From NCBI GenBank assembly GCA_013368315.1, contig JAACJM010000117.1, positions 186,001 to 250,000 of the forward strand: a stretch of DNA of 64,000 nt, given 5' to 3'. The stretch's first letter is position 1. Every line of letters starts with the position of its first letter. The translations under genes were made by a program, and so were the position numbers. The notes under the pieces were generated by a model. The model was not told where the DNA came from. It saw only the letters and a list, made by a program, of their open reading frames with translations, and made no database searches. Shown here in pieces: positions 21,567 through 33,150 of this stretch. The DNA comes from Tetrapyrgos nigripes (taxonomy: Eukaryota > Basidiomycota > Agaricomycetes > Agaricales > Campanellaceae).

Positions 21567-24500
21567 TCAAAGATCATACGCAACCCGAGCACCAACCCAA
21601 GGATATGGGTAGTTCCTCTGGTACCAGTTCCTCACAGAACGACGTTCCGCCAAACGAGGGACGGTTGCGTAAGAACCTCCAATCTACGCGTCAAACAGGA
21701 AGAGATCAGCAACGGCAGCGCACGGTGGACGGAAATGGAAGAAGACTTACGACGACCTGATGAGCTCCGTCAAAGAAGTCTTGGGAATATCTAAAGCAAT
21801 GATATTGTCAGTTTGCTCAATGTGCATAGGAAAAAGGAAAATTAACGCACCCAGGGTATAATCTAGAAGGCACAAAGCCCTCATACTTGTCAAACAACGT
21901 AGAAGTCCACTCCCAAACACCTCCGTTATGTCCCTTGCCACCAGCTTTGGTCGTGCCAGTAGTAGCACTGTCGGAAATCACTCGAGTGAGTTTGAAGAAC
22001 TTGATCACCAAAAAGACAATACCACTCACGGGACAGGGTGCCAATTCTGGAATCCGACGTTAGCCCCACCTTCGTATCCAGACTCGAATTTATCAAGGAA
22101 CAAACGGAGTTCTGGTTCAGTGGGAAGACGACCTCCTTTGACCATAGCATAAGTAGAGAGATTGTCGTATGACGTAAGGATAGGCCAGTGTTGGGCTATC
22201 TTCAATGGAATGGGACCGTAGAGGGTTCGGACCTGGAATCAAGAATTGAGAATTCGTTTGGTTGAGGCAGAGGCAAGGAAGGACGAAGGCAAACCTGGAT
22301 CTCTCCATCTTTTTCAATCCAGCTCGCAGGAAGCTTGAACTTCTGGTCCTTGTTGTTCTTGTAGACCTGGTAAAACTCCCCGTTCGTGACCTACGTCGAA
22401 AAGTATATCAGTAAAATCCTATTGCAAACGAAGACAAAAAAAAAGAACACGCACAGGCCTCCACTCAATACGGAACTCTGCAACCTCGACTTCACGCTTA
22501 GGATGTTCATTATCCCATCCAAATTCATGACTAGCCGCATCATCCACAACATCGTCTTCCTCTTCATTATCATCATGGCCAAGGACGACTTTGGCAGGTC
22601 CGAGGGTCACAGTAGACTCTTTCGGTGCAGGAAGAGAGTCCCAGTAGGAAGACAACGACGTCCACTCCGGTGTAGAAAACCCAGGAGGAGGAAGCGTACC
22701 CGTTCCAGCACGTTGCAGAAGCATATACAGAAGAGTCTCTGCATGCAACGCTTCATGCTCATACGTCATCCACAACACTCTTCCGACCTTTCTCGTCAGA
22801 GTTCGTTTCCCCCCATTGATATCTTCATAGAGACCCAACAACCTAGCTCGAACTCGGGCTTTGAATTGTTGGATAGACGAAAGAGTAGGCCAGTCGTTGT
22901 CATTCTGCGGGACCTCCGAATGGGACTAAAAACACACATGAGCCGGGATTGGTAATTGGTGGAAGAAAAAAGCACGAACATGGCACCGGGTGGGATCATC
23001 AACATTAGGATCGATCCCCCGCTTTGAAAAGAAGAAAAGGTCAGTCATATGAAATCTCCACCTCGCATTCCGCTTCTTCGGCTCCAACACACCTCAAATA
23101 TATCCTAGATCCAGCTATGTCAATATCATATCAGCGGAATGATCAGATTCATCATTGACTGACCTTGAAAAATTCTGGCTCGGTGTGGGGCTCTTGGAGC
23201 AGCCTGGAAAGATGGATGTCTAGGAATGCGGGAATATGACCCAAATAGAAGAGGCAGATGTGACGAAGGTCAATTGGCTTTTGGTAAAGCATAGAAGGTG
23301 GGATCATGCGGAGGGTTATGAGATCCCATAGGGCCCAGAGATTCTCCCATTCCTGCGGAGAAGGAACACCAAAGAGAGATGTAGAGAACTTCTTCTGAAG
23401 TACGAGTTCACCGGAAGTGTTGCAGGCACGAGCAGAGGAGAGAAGTGGGAAGGTGAAAGCGGGCCTTTCGAGCAGCCAGAGAGAGTACTTTTGAGTGCTG
23501 TCCGTCCAGCGTTGAATGGGGCGAAGATTGCTCTCCGAGAATAACCTGTAAGCGTCCAAGTCGGAAAACTGAATCAAGAACGTTAGGCACCGGGTAACAA
23601 TAGCGAGAGAAGAGAGCGTGCCTTGAATGACTCTTCGACCTTCACGAGTTCACCTTCCAGAAATTCAAACTTGTCGGCACTTGATGGCGCTTGGACTGTT
23701 TGAGCAGTCTTTGATTTGTAGAAGGCCTCGTGACGACCTAGAGAGGAAATAAGAAACGCGAAAGAATGCCCAGGTCCATTGCACGCGGCGTACGTTTCTC
23801 TGGGTCATATTTCTGCAGTAGCTATTTGAGTTGCAGCCCTACACGAAGAGAGAAGAAAACCTCACATTGACATATTCCCATTTATCCTCATTGAAGAGGC
23901 TCTCATCTCCCAAAACCCGTCCAGCCGCCTTCAAACCATTCATAATAAACTCCTTAGTATAACCAGAAGCATCATTATAAGCTTTCTCAACCAACTCCTT
24001 CTCGTTATCATGATCCAATCCCAATAAGAGCGTATCGGTTGATCCAGGACGGAGAGGCAGAGCGCGCAAAAAGTCCGCGCCGTCCTCCCTACCGAAGTTG
24101 CCCAAAGATGAGCCCAAGAACAGGATATGCAAGGGATGCTGGACGTCATCGGGTGTCGAAGGAAGCGACGAAGTGGTGTCTTGAGAGCGGCTGCGAGAAG
24201 AGTCCGAGTTGTTGGACTCGGGAGACGAGTCTCGGTTGCCAAATTGACCTGTTGGGCCTCTGGAAAGCCTCTCGGACGCGACATGGAGACCAGTGTTCTC
24301 CACGTATTTCAGCCCATCGTCATAGGTACCCCACATTCCCTTGGTAGCGACCTTTCCTTCGAGGTGTTTTCCAACGTCAGACATGTTGATTTCGTTGAGA
24401 GTGCGTTCCAACTCGCGTTGTTCCAAGTCAAGAGCAAAGTAAGTGATTGGCGGGCGATGGACGCTTGGTTTCTGAACAAGATGGGATAGTCCAAGAAGGA

Positions 24501-24938
24501 CGTGAGAGGTTTTGCGGAGGGATCTAAAATCAGCATTAGATATGGATTGGGTTAGAGGTGTATGGAAATGCCGGAACCACTTACCCGGCGCCTGTTAGCG
24601 GCGTCAATCATACAGAAACAATGAACAAAAAAGATAAGCAACTCACCCAACTCGAGCGTTATTTCTCCATCCACAACTCCAGTTTCGTGGTGCATGACGC
24701 GTACAATTTCGTCTGCCTTGTTCTTCAGAATTTCCTCCTCAGCACCAAACAGATAGTACTCCTGCGTCTTCGTCGTGATATCGTCGTACAACCTCAACCC
24801 ACGTTCATCGTATAGCAACATCGTAGACAAGGTCTTCTCTCCAATTGGACGCGACAAGCTCTTGAGAACTTCGTTACGCATAGAGAGCGCATTATCCGCG
24901 TCGCTATGAACATGAATGTCGATGATTTCAACAGCCAT
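21567..24938 (-). CDS. EGT1: EGT1, ergothioneine biosynthesis (hercynine methyltransferase / sulfoxide synthase)
   Basis: This is a fusion enzyme that trimethylates histidine to hercynine and then joins it to cysteine with oxygen, the first two steps to the antioxidant ergothioneine. The N-terminal half is the SAM methyltransferase: LLYDERGLRLYDDIT, ELGAGSLRKT, ILFLGSSLGNFGREDGADFL, LLGLDHD. The C-terminal half is the DinB/FGE-type sulfoxide synthase: YEHEALHAETLLYM gives the iron-binding His-rich motif, then GGRLPTEPELR, NGGVWEWTS and VIGGSYATV...RNWYQRNYPYPWVGARVAYDL at the end. At least ten exons. Exon 2 is a 7-nt microexon (24585-24591) needed to make ELGAGSLRKT. I prefer the ATG at 24938 (MAVEIID); one at 24956 is in frame. 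Cytosolic, constitutive in most fungi. Confidence 0.92.
24585..24591 (-). other. EGT1: 7-nt microexon of EGT1
   Basis: GCGCCGG between an AACAG acceptor and a GTAAGT donor. It supplies the last two bases of Gly, then Ala, then two bases of Gly in ELGAGS, the SAM-binding loop. Confidence 0.8.
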
Positions 24939-25853
24939 GGTGAATATACCGACCACAGCTATGCAGGTGTGGTTTTGTGGTGTGGCAGAGACTGGTCGGT
25001 AGCGGCGGTAAGATCTCGACTCAAAATCCGCAGGAACACAGATGGGTCTTATATGTCTTTTTTGTCCGGCATTAGCTCATAGAAGGAGTGGCTTTGGTCC
25101 CCCAGAAATCCGCCATGACGTAGCCAGCTACACTGTTTTCCAAGATCGAATGTCAGCGAATTTTCAAACGTTGGTGACCCGCCCTGGACCCGGAGCCCAT
25201 CAGTAGAACTCCACAAGATCATTACTGCTGGTCATCCTCTTTTTTTGGGATGATATTTTTTGCTGTTCGGGGTACAAGAACCCCCGGAAAGACTCGACCG
25301 TCGCACGTTCGGCCGGATCTGTCACCACCCAGCGTCCATAGCGCAAGTTCCGAACTATAACGGAACAGGGGTGAGCACGTACACGAGTTAGGGGGTTTGT
25401 GGACCTCCACAGTGTACGCCAATTCACAGACCAGCAGCTGACTTGGGTTTTCTCCTTCAGCATTCACCCGATGACAAAACGAGGGTGTTCGTTCCTGTGA
25501 GTACGGATACTCTGCGCTAGGCAGCTGACTGAGGCGTTGCAGCTCGCTGCTTCAAAACTCCGTGTTGCGATGCATAGCGTGAGGAAAGTGCTGAAGTCCT
25601 TACCAAGTTCCTCACCAAGCTACGAGGTTGTTTTTTGTCTACTTTCAGCTCGATTTCACACTCCTGAGGCCTGAGGCCTTTCTCTGCCCTAGGCTGACTC
25701 ATATATGTTCACAAGCTTGTGGCCCTGATCTTAACTTTGCCCAAATAAGTTCACACAGCGACCCCGGTTACGCGTTTCTGTCGTATACATACTACACCCG
25801 GATCGTCAAGCTAGAGCTCTTTTGGCACCTTTAGTCCTCGAAGGAGAAGGTAG
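24939..25853. other. EGT1 upstream region
   Basis: No gene is supportable. An 87-codon minus-strand frame at 25200-25463 has no recognised motif. The first few hundred bases must hold the EGT1 promoter. Confidence 0.4.
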
Positions 25854-25983
25854 CACGCCGAAAATACAAAAATATCCGCTCGGCAGAAAGGCGTACAGAA
25901 ACACATTTTCGTACAGATATAAGATATATCTGTACAATAATGTCATCTATCTGTCGAGCGGATATTTTTGTCTTTTCGGCGTG
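25854..25983. mobile_element. 130-bp MITE with TAG target duplication
   Basis: Terminal inverted repeats of about 33 bp (CACGCCGAAAA.ACAAAAATATCC from the left end, mirrored at the right with few mismatches) are flanked by TAG on both sides (25851-25853 and 25984-25986). The centre holds a further TACAGATATA/TATATCTGTA palindrome. A 3-bp duplication and short size are MITE-like; the superfamily is unclear. Confidence 0.75.
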
Positions 25984-26097
25984 TAGGCGCCCGCGTCACT
26001 AAAGCGTCACCTTGGCGTCACCTGTACTTATTTAGCAGAACCGTCAACTATGTATATTCTTACATCTACAGACAAACCTTTCCTCATAGTCTTTAAG

Positions 26098-27360
26098 TCA
26101 TAATTTACTCCTCGTACCGCGTCTCTTATTAGAAAAATTCGCAGCCATAGGAAGTGTCAAAGCCATCTGCATAGACGTTGCAAGACAGACTTGTTTATCT
26201 CTCCAATGGCCATCCTCTCCTCCTTGCCCTTCTTGTGTTCCTTCGCCAACGTTACACGGAGCAGTCCACACCTCTGTATACTGATCATGTCGGCCGTAAG
26301 GGTCGTTGATGAATCTATTTGTTGAAAATAATCCGACTGTACGATCTGCGTGGTCCTTTGATGACAGGAGGAATTGGGAACTTGAATTCTAGAGTCATTA
26401 CTATTGTTGGATACCAGCTGCATGTATGATAGAGAAAGGTCAGCAATGTTGCTATAGATAAAGCTGAACGTAACACCCTATTTACTCACCTCTTCCGTGT
26501 CCCATTATTATCCTCATCCGGCAGAAGCATTGGCCCATTCGTAAATATATCCGCAAAAAACGCAAGACTCTGCGTAGACAGACGTTCATTCCTATCCTTA
26601 AACCCACACCAAGTGCCCCAGTCTATCCCACCTCCGCCAATAGTACCACTATTCGTCCGAGTAGAGCTATCTGGTGCAATAGAGGCCTCTATCTCTGGTT
26701 CGACAGTAGTGTTTATGCGAGATCTAAAGTTATATATTGAATGCCAGTTGTTGTCTATTGGTGCGTTGGAAGGATGACGATGGAGTGGGACACGACGGGC
26801 GTATGGGGAAGGCGGGGATAGGGTGAGATTGGGTTGTTTGCCAGAGCCCTTGGCTTGAGGAGGTTGCAGGACACCGAATATGAGGTGAGAGGAGATGCCG
26901 GTGTTTCCCTGCGTCGAGAGTTAGAAATTGGAATTGATCGTGAAGGGATACGACGCACATTCTGCATGAAATCCGCCTGGATGTTGGTAAAAGTCCGCCC
27001 CGTCTTGATAATCTTTACATGTATCTCAAAACTCGACAAAGCAGTCGCAGACAAAAAGTGCGCAGTGACGTGTATAGGATCTGGATGGGCGGTAGAGACT
27101 TGTTGTTTCATACACGCATCGAGGATGAGAGCGAGGACATATCCTGGAAGAATAAGGAATTAGCGGAGCCGAGTACGATGAAGTAGCAACGCACCACCGT
27201 TGGGCACCCTAAACGGTCAAATGAAAACGACGTCGACGACAATCAAAACTAGGGCTCACGAAGCAACAGTCCATTCAGGGTCTATGGTACCCACGTAGAT
27301 GTCAGTGCTTCCTATACAACGATCATGTCGAACAGTAACAGCTTGATAGAATGGTGGCAT
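26098..27360 (-). CDS. Thioesterase-like protein with a peroxisomal C-terminus (one frame break)
   Basis: Exons 27360-27260, 27208-27195, 27143-26959, 26908-26490 and 26417-26098 rebuild a hot-dog fold thioesterase-like protein of about 345 aa: DIYVGTIDPEWTVASVPNGGYVLALIL, NTGISSHLIFGVLQP, IDWGTWCGFKDR, SLAFFADIF, SWYPTIVMTLEFKFPIPP, then GLFSTNRFINDPYGRHDQYTEVW and CLATSMQMALTLPMA. It ends Ser-Lys-Leu, a canonical PTS1 signal, so the protein probably hydrolyses acyl-CoAs in peroxisomes (inference). Exon 2 is a 14-nt microexon. One extra base near 26362-26368 breaks the frame between FKFPIPP and SKDHADRTVGLFS. Because everything else is intact, including the SKL, I suspect a recent mutation or an assembly indel. 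Confidence 0.8.
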
Positions 27361-27669
27361 TTTCGCTAGTAGATCTGCCTAAGGTAGCGAAGAAGCGTAA
27401 TATATATCACAAAGCTGTGTTTCCCAGAGGTTCTGCGAGAGGTTCTGAGGCTCTAGGATAGCAAATGTCTTCACATCCAGGGCTGAGTACAAAGCTGAGG
27501 GAAAGAAGAACAAGGACTTCAACGTAAAGACATGAGAGAAAGTATTGATGCCGGTAGACGCCTAAGTGGCGGCAACGACATATTGCTTTGACATTTTCCC
27601 TCCAATTCCTCAAGTACAACCGACCTCATGTTTCACTGATATCTATTCCTCTTCTCTTTCTGCGTTGGA
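27361..27669. promoter_or_regulatory. Divergent promoter region
   Basis: 309 bp between the start codons of the thioesterase-like gene (-) and the DHHC gene (+). It must hold both promoters. A TATATAT tract occurs near 27400. Confidence 0.5.
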
Positions 27670-29492
27670 ATGGCATCTCGTGGAAGACCCAGACCGCTAG
27701 TAACAATCGATAACCTCGACCCGCCTCCTGGCATCTCTCAGGTTTTTACCCCAGTGCAAGATGAAAACTCCCAAACGAAACGATGGTACCACTATCTCCC
27801 GCTTTACGGTGCGTATGCCTGCCTCTCCAATCACCCAAAGGACCGCCGTCTTATATCTACTTCTACTCAGGGACCATCATCCTCATATTCGCCCCTCATC
27901 CCTCTCTATTATACTTCCTAGTCCACCACTACCTCATCACCCTGAACCAACCTATCCGATTTACAATACACCTCCTCGTCACATACACCCTTACATTCCT
28001 GATGTGCACGTCCCTCATTGTATTAATTGCCCGCGATCCAGGTCCGGTCACTTTTGATGAGCCAGGGCAAAGCCGTGATGACGAAGGATCTGAAGAAGTC
28101 GGGTTGACGGAAGCGTTAAACTCTCCTGATGATTTTTTCTGCTCCGGGAAAATGGTGTCGGGCTTGTTGGGTGCGTCATAACGGCCTGTCTTCGTGCAGT
28201 TACTGATTCTGGGTATAGTTACCGAAACCTGAAAGAGCCCATCACTGCTCCTTTTGTGGACGATGTGTCCTTAAGATGGGTGCGTGCTGTCTGTCTCACT
28301 GTAGGCGGGCCCTTTGAAACTCACCCAAGCGAGTTCCTTTGAGACTGGATTCAATTGGTAATTCCGTCCCTTTGGAACTCGCTTGGGTGTGTTCCAAAGA
28401 CCCTGGCCAGCCCTGGCCCCAGTGTCTTTCTGACAGCGCTTGTGGAACTAACATCTTCTACTTTCGCAGACCATCACTGTCCATGGCTAGGGAATAGATG
28501 TATAGTGAGTCCTTCCACGGCGAATACATCTCGTCAACCCAAATTCATTTCTCCTTCTCTTACCAGGGCCATAGAACCTATCCCGCCTTCCTCCACTTCC
28601 TCCTTTGCATAACATTGCTCGCCTCTTATATTGCAGTCATCGCTGCCTATTCTCTCTATTACGCATTTACACATCCATATACCATAGTGAGTTCTTCTGT
28701 CATTCTCATTTGATTCTTCATGAAGCTAACATATAATATCCTCGCACAGGACGAAGTAACGCCCGTTCACGAACTCCTCCTCGGTTTTGCCGGGATTGTA
28801 TTCACTCTTGTTATCGGTTCGTTTTTGTTGTATCACTTCTACCTTGTCACGTACGTCTTCGTTTTACCAGTTTTGTTCTGCACATTCATTGGGGTGGCGT
28901 TGGCTTCATTTACTGATTCTCCACCTCGTCCCAATTGTTCCAACAGAACAAATCAAACAACCATAGAAAACATCTCTCCCTTCCTACTCCTTCGACATCT
29001 ACCCGTCCTTCCATCTCCAAATCCCAGTCCGAGTCATGATCAGGGTTATCATCATCGACTCTCAGATCCACCTCTCGAACACGAGCTCTCATACCCTCAA
29101 CGACGGTTAGTGAAAGATGCTCATGGACAGATACGGTTGTATGATATTGGGTGGAGGAAGAATTGGGAGCAGGTTTTTGGTTTTGGGTGGGATGGGTATG
29201 GGTATAGAGAGGAGAGGGAGGAGAGTAGGAGGAGAAAGAGGTGGTTGTGGTGGTTGTGTAGGATTTTGTATGGGGGGTCTAGGTGAGTATTTTTCTTCTG
29301 TCTGACTATAACTATGACTTGGTCTCTCGGTTCCTGTTAAATTTTATGCGATACTGACGTGACATGTTTTGCTCTCTTTCTTCTTTTTCTTTTCGCAGTA
29401 ACGGAGATGGGAAATCCTTCCCTAAGAATGTACGGTCTGATGAGTTGCTGGCGCGGTTGGCGAGGGAGTTGGTGAATGTAGACAACAAATGA
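27670..29492 (+). CDS. DHHC protein S-acyltransferase (one extra A)
   Basis: Eight exons (27670-27808, 27871-28170, 28219-28279, 28470-28504, 28567-28686, 28750-28850, 28947-29282, 29399-29492) give about 394 aa. Two transmembrane segments (LYFLVHHYLITLNQ, LLVTYTLTFLMCTSLIVLIA) precede the Cys-rich domain, [39 protein letters not shown], then two more (FLLCITLLASYIAVIAAYSL, LLLGFAGIVFTLVIGSFLLY) and the TTxE-type motif TNQTTIEN. This is the palmitoyltransferase architecture; DHHC is the catalytic Cys motif. The AAAA run at 28149-28152 seems one A too long: removing it changes GKMVSGLLG to GKWCRACW, which supplies the missing zinc-ligand cysteines and the right splice phase. The residues after DHHCPW (LGNRCI) depart slightly from the usual NNCVG. 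Confidence 0.88.
28311..28398. repeat. Inverted repeat inside DHHC intron 3
   Basis: Two ~28-bp arms (CTTTGAAACTCACCCAAGCG... at 28312 and its near-complement ending at 28398) face each other across about 30 bp. They fill half of the gene's longest intron (28280-28469). It may be a decayed MITE. Confidence 0.65.
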
Positions 29493-30070
29493 CAGACACT
29501 ACGATATGGCGAGTGTCTTTCGAAGGTCTACTCTGGCTGCTGGGTTGATTGTTGATTGGTGGAATGGTCCCACTGGCAGTGGTCGGGTTTCATTTCTCTT
29601 CAGTGTTCTATGGACCCTGCTTATAATGATATACCTCTTATTATCCATAAGTGTTATTGTAGATTTTTTTCCTTCCCCTAGGTAGCTAGGTTATTATCAT
29701 AGTTGCGAATTTTTGGACGCTTTTTTGCCATCCTCTGTTGAAGCTCGCGCGCTTGTTGAAAACTTCCGTCATTTTATGTTACATTGTTACATTGTATACA
29801 ACCCTCAGCTGACCACCTCTTCTGCACCCATTGCATCACCGGATCGACATGTTACCATCTCCTTTTTCACGTGTACTCTGCTACGGTTTCGTTTAAACGA
29901 GTTTTTGCCTTACCCACATTGCAGTTTTGCAATCCTTCTTCTGGATCCGCAGGTTACTGTTGAAGGTGAGACCCTACCTCTACCTAGCCTCGCTAACTTC
30001 TACCTCTACTTCAGGCCTGTACTCATACTTATAGCGAGTCCAACGAGTCAGAGTCGAAGTCAAAGCCGAG
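29493..30070. other. Intergenic between DHHC and P450 genes
   Basis: Holds the DHHC 3' region and the P450 promoter. A 130-codon plus-strand frame overlapping the P450 start has no motif. No RNA gene seen. Confidence 0.4.
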
Positions 30071-33000
30071 ATGTCTCCTATAGCATGCACACTCGAGTTC
30101 GTTAACCACCACATAGTAGACAATATACAAAGATTGCCAACGGCTGTGGTGGGTATTTTAGCTGGGATAGGTGAGTTGTACATATCATTTGTCGGGCTTG
30201 AGTGTCTGTCTGTGTTTTTATTTTCTTCGAAGGAGGGTTTTGGTTTCTGAAAAACATATATTGATATTCAAAATGTATATATAACAGGTGTCTTTACGGC
30301 TCTCGTATCCTACCAACTTGTCCTATACCCATTCTTCTTATCTCCCTTGCGTAAACTCCCCGGACCACCGCTTGGTCCGAATCTTTTGATAGGTAGGTCT
30401 TTTTCCTTCACCTTATCCATATCCGTATCTATATCCACTCACTCAACTTCTTCCTCTTCCTACTTCTATCCTACCCATCCTTTCCCTATCTATCCAAATT
30501 TCTATCCCAGGCCGATTCGGCGAGATCATCAGAGGCGAAGCAGGCATTCCCCAACGCGAATGGGTGAAGAAATACGGAACACCTCTACGCGTCGTCGGAC
30601 CTATTGGGCTACAACGGTTGATTTTTACGAGTCCAGAGGCTTTGCAGAAGATTTTGGTTAGTGGGTGGACTGCGAATCCTAGGGTGCGTAGCAAAAAAAA
30701 GTTTTGCCTCAGTCTGGTTTATCACCTTACTGACTTTATCTTTACATATACTCTACGTTGGCGATGTCTTGATTCGGTCGGTCCTCACAGCCCAAGTTTA
30801 TGCGCGACATCCTCGGTATCGTCGCTGGCTATGGACTCTTAACCGTCACCGGAAACGAGCACAGGCAAATGAGAAAGGCTATGAACCCTGCGTTTTCGAT
30901 CCCAGCTTTGATGGCGCGTGAGTGTCTGGTGTTCTTTGCCTTCCTGCCCCTCTATATCGTCGTTCCTGGCACGTTCTGACCTTTTTCCTGAATAGAGGTT
31001 GACATGTATCATGATGCTGTGGATTCGTATGTTCCAATTTCTTTTCTTTCTTTCGCTATTCTTATGCTTGAGAGTTGACTCGACACTGACACAAAAATTT
31101 ACGCCACCAAACACATTTAACAGTCTAGTCGATATCCTCAACGACAAGATTTCTACTGAAGAAGAGAAAACGGGTGCAGGCCAGGGAAAGGTTGAGTTGA
31201 TGTATGAGTGGAGTGAGTCACAGTCGCCGTTTTCATGACCATTCATCATGTCGTGGCGTGGCGTGTCGTACCGTTGTCTCTGATGCCATCCGTTATCTGT
31301 CTTCCGTCCTTTTTCCCACTCCCTCTCTGCCCTCTACAGTGAGCAAAGTCACCCTCGACATAATCTGTCTCTCAGCCTTTGGATACGAAACCGACTCGTT
31401 GCATAATCCCCATAATGAGCTTGCTGAAGCGTATGAGGAATTGATCAAATTGCAGACTGGTCAGTGTTAATCCTGCTCTCCGTATCCGTATCCGTATCTG
31501 TATCTGTGGTACTCGAAAACTGACACTCCGATACTCTTTCGTAGGAGGCAATCTCAGCCGATTCATCCTCATCATGTCTATCCCTGGTGTACCGAGGTTC
31601 TTCGCCTCTGAATGGGCTTGGAAGCATCGGAATATGATTGGAAAATTGCCTACCCTCAGTAAGTTCCTTTTTCCTCCTTTGCTCTTCATCTTCCATCGTC
31701 AGAACTGACACACACCCCCTTTCTTCTTTTTCCCTCACAGGATCAGCCGAAATCCTTCTCGACTGCATGCACCGTATCAAAGACGTATCTACCCGAATCC
31801 TCGCACAAAAGCTGCAAGAAGCTGGAGGTTTGGATAGTGCTGATACGTCTACGAAGAAGGATATTATGAGTTTATTGGTTAGAGCGAGAAAAGCAGAAGA
31901 AGAGGCTAGGGAGAAGGAGAAAGCTAAATTGGGGATGGGTGTGGCAGCTGCAGGCGTTGAGAGTTATAGGATGAGTGATAAGGAGATGATGGATCAGGTG
32001 GTGAGCATGAGTTTTCTTCATCAGCCTTGTATGAGAGTGGGAATTGACAGACTGCCCTGCCTGCTGGATTGTTTTGCCTGTAGTTGACGTTTTTGGGGTA
32101 AGTTTCCGAAACTGATAGTGTCATCAAGATTCTCAATAGTCTGCCTTTACTAGCGCTGGCCATGAGACTACTGCGAGTGGCTTGGCTTGGGTATGTACAT
32201 TAGCAACTCATAGCCGTTTCTATTTATAATCTGCCCTCGTCATTGGTACAGACTCTATGGCTTCTCGCCAACGACCAAGAAAGCCAGCAGAAACTCCGAG
32301 AAGAAGTCTCTCCCCTATTCGAAGTTTCAACTACCGAAAATGGTTCAAAGATCAGAAGGGGTCGGCCTGGGTACCGTGAGCTTAAAGACCTGCTCTGGTT
32401 GGACGCCGTCGTTATGGAATCTCTTCGTCTGTATCCCCCGGTACCGATGACTTTCCGTCAAGCTGCAACGAACGATTACATCGATGGGATATATGTGCCA
32501 AAAGGGACGATGTTCTATATTCCGGTATGTTCTTAAACTCTGTTGACGTGGCTCCAGTGTTCTTCGAAGTTAGCGGGGCTCTACCATCTGCTGAGGCCGA
32601 GTCTGACCCCGAGCTTTGGCTGACGAGTTACTATAGATTCGAGTGGTCAATACTCTTGTCGATGTTTGGGGTGAAGATGCGGAAGAGTGAGTGTAATTTG
32701 ACTCGTCATTCATTTCTCTCGTTCTGATCTTCTCGTTCTTGCCTAGATTCCGCCCTTCTCGATGGCTTCCAGGACACTTGCCAGACAAATACAACGTGAA
32801 CCCTTCATTGTCGATGATGAGTTTTATTGCCGGCCCACATGCATGTATTGGGAAGACCATGTCAATTATGGAGATGAAGGCTGTTTTGGCGTGAGTTGCT
32901 GATTTGATTTGATTTTTGATTTGCTTCTTCCGTCTGACTCGACTGACTGAACCCCTTTCTTCTCGTATCTAGTCCCCTCATCGCCAATTTCGAATTCGAG

Positions 33001-33150
33001 CCATCTTATGCTGGTCAGAACGCGATGCCTACTGCAGCCGTCACGATGAGTGAGTTCTCGTCTTCTCTTCATGTGGTTTATACTAAGTAGGTCTCATCCG
33101 CAGAACCGGCGGATGACATGCCTCTACGAGTAAGGAGGGTTCGGGCCTGA
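30071..33150 (+). CDS. Cytochrome P450 monooxygenase
   Basis: Sixteen exons with consistent phases give 586 aa: 30071-30170, 30288-30392, 30511-30683, 30791-30917, 30996-31026, 31124-31212, 31340-31459, 31545-31658, 31741-32000, 32084-32097, 32154-32190, 32252-32524, 32637-32686, 32747-32890, 32973-33049, 33104-33150. The N-terminal anchor (TAVVGILAGIGVFTALVSYQLVLY) precedes the proline-rich LRKLPGPPLG hinge. The I-helix oxygen-binding motif is LGAGHETTASG, the K-helix ESLR, and the heme loop FIAGPHACIG with the Cys ligand; the usual Arg of FxxGxRxCxG is His here. Microsomal, NADPH-P450-reductase dependent. The substrate cannot be told. Exon 10 is only 14 nt and exon 5 is 31 nt. No biosynthetic neighbours. 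Confidence 0.95.

Noticed and set aside
22386..22955. A 189-codon plus-strand frame
   Set aside because: It is antisense to the EGT1 exons containing the conserved YEHEALHAE segment.
13801..33150. A secondary-metabolite cluster around the P450
   Set aside because: No polyketide, peptide or terpene synthase, transporter or pathway regulator is present near the P450. EGT1 is a stand-alone pathway gene.
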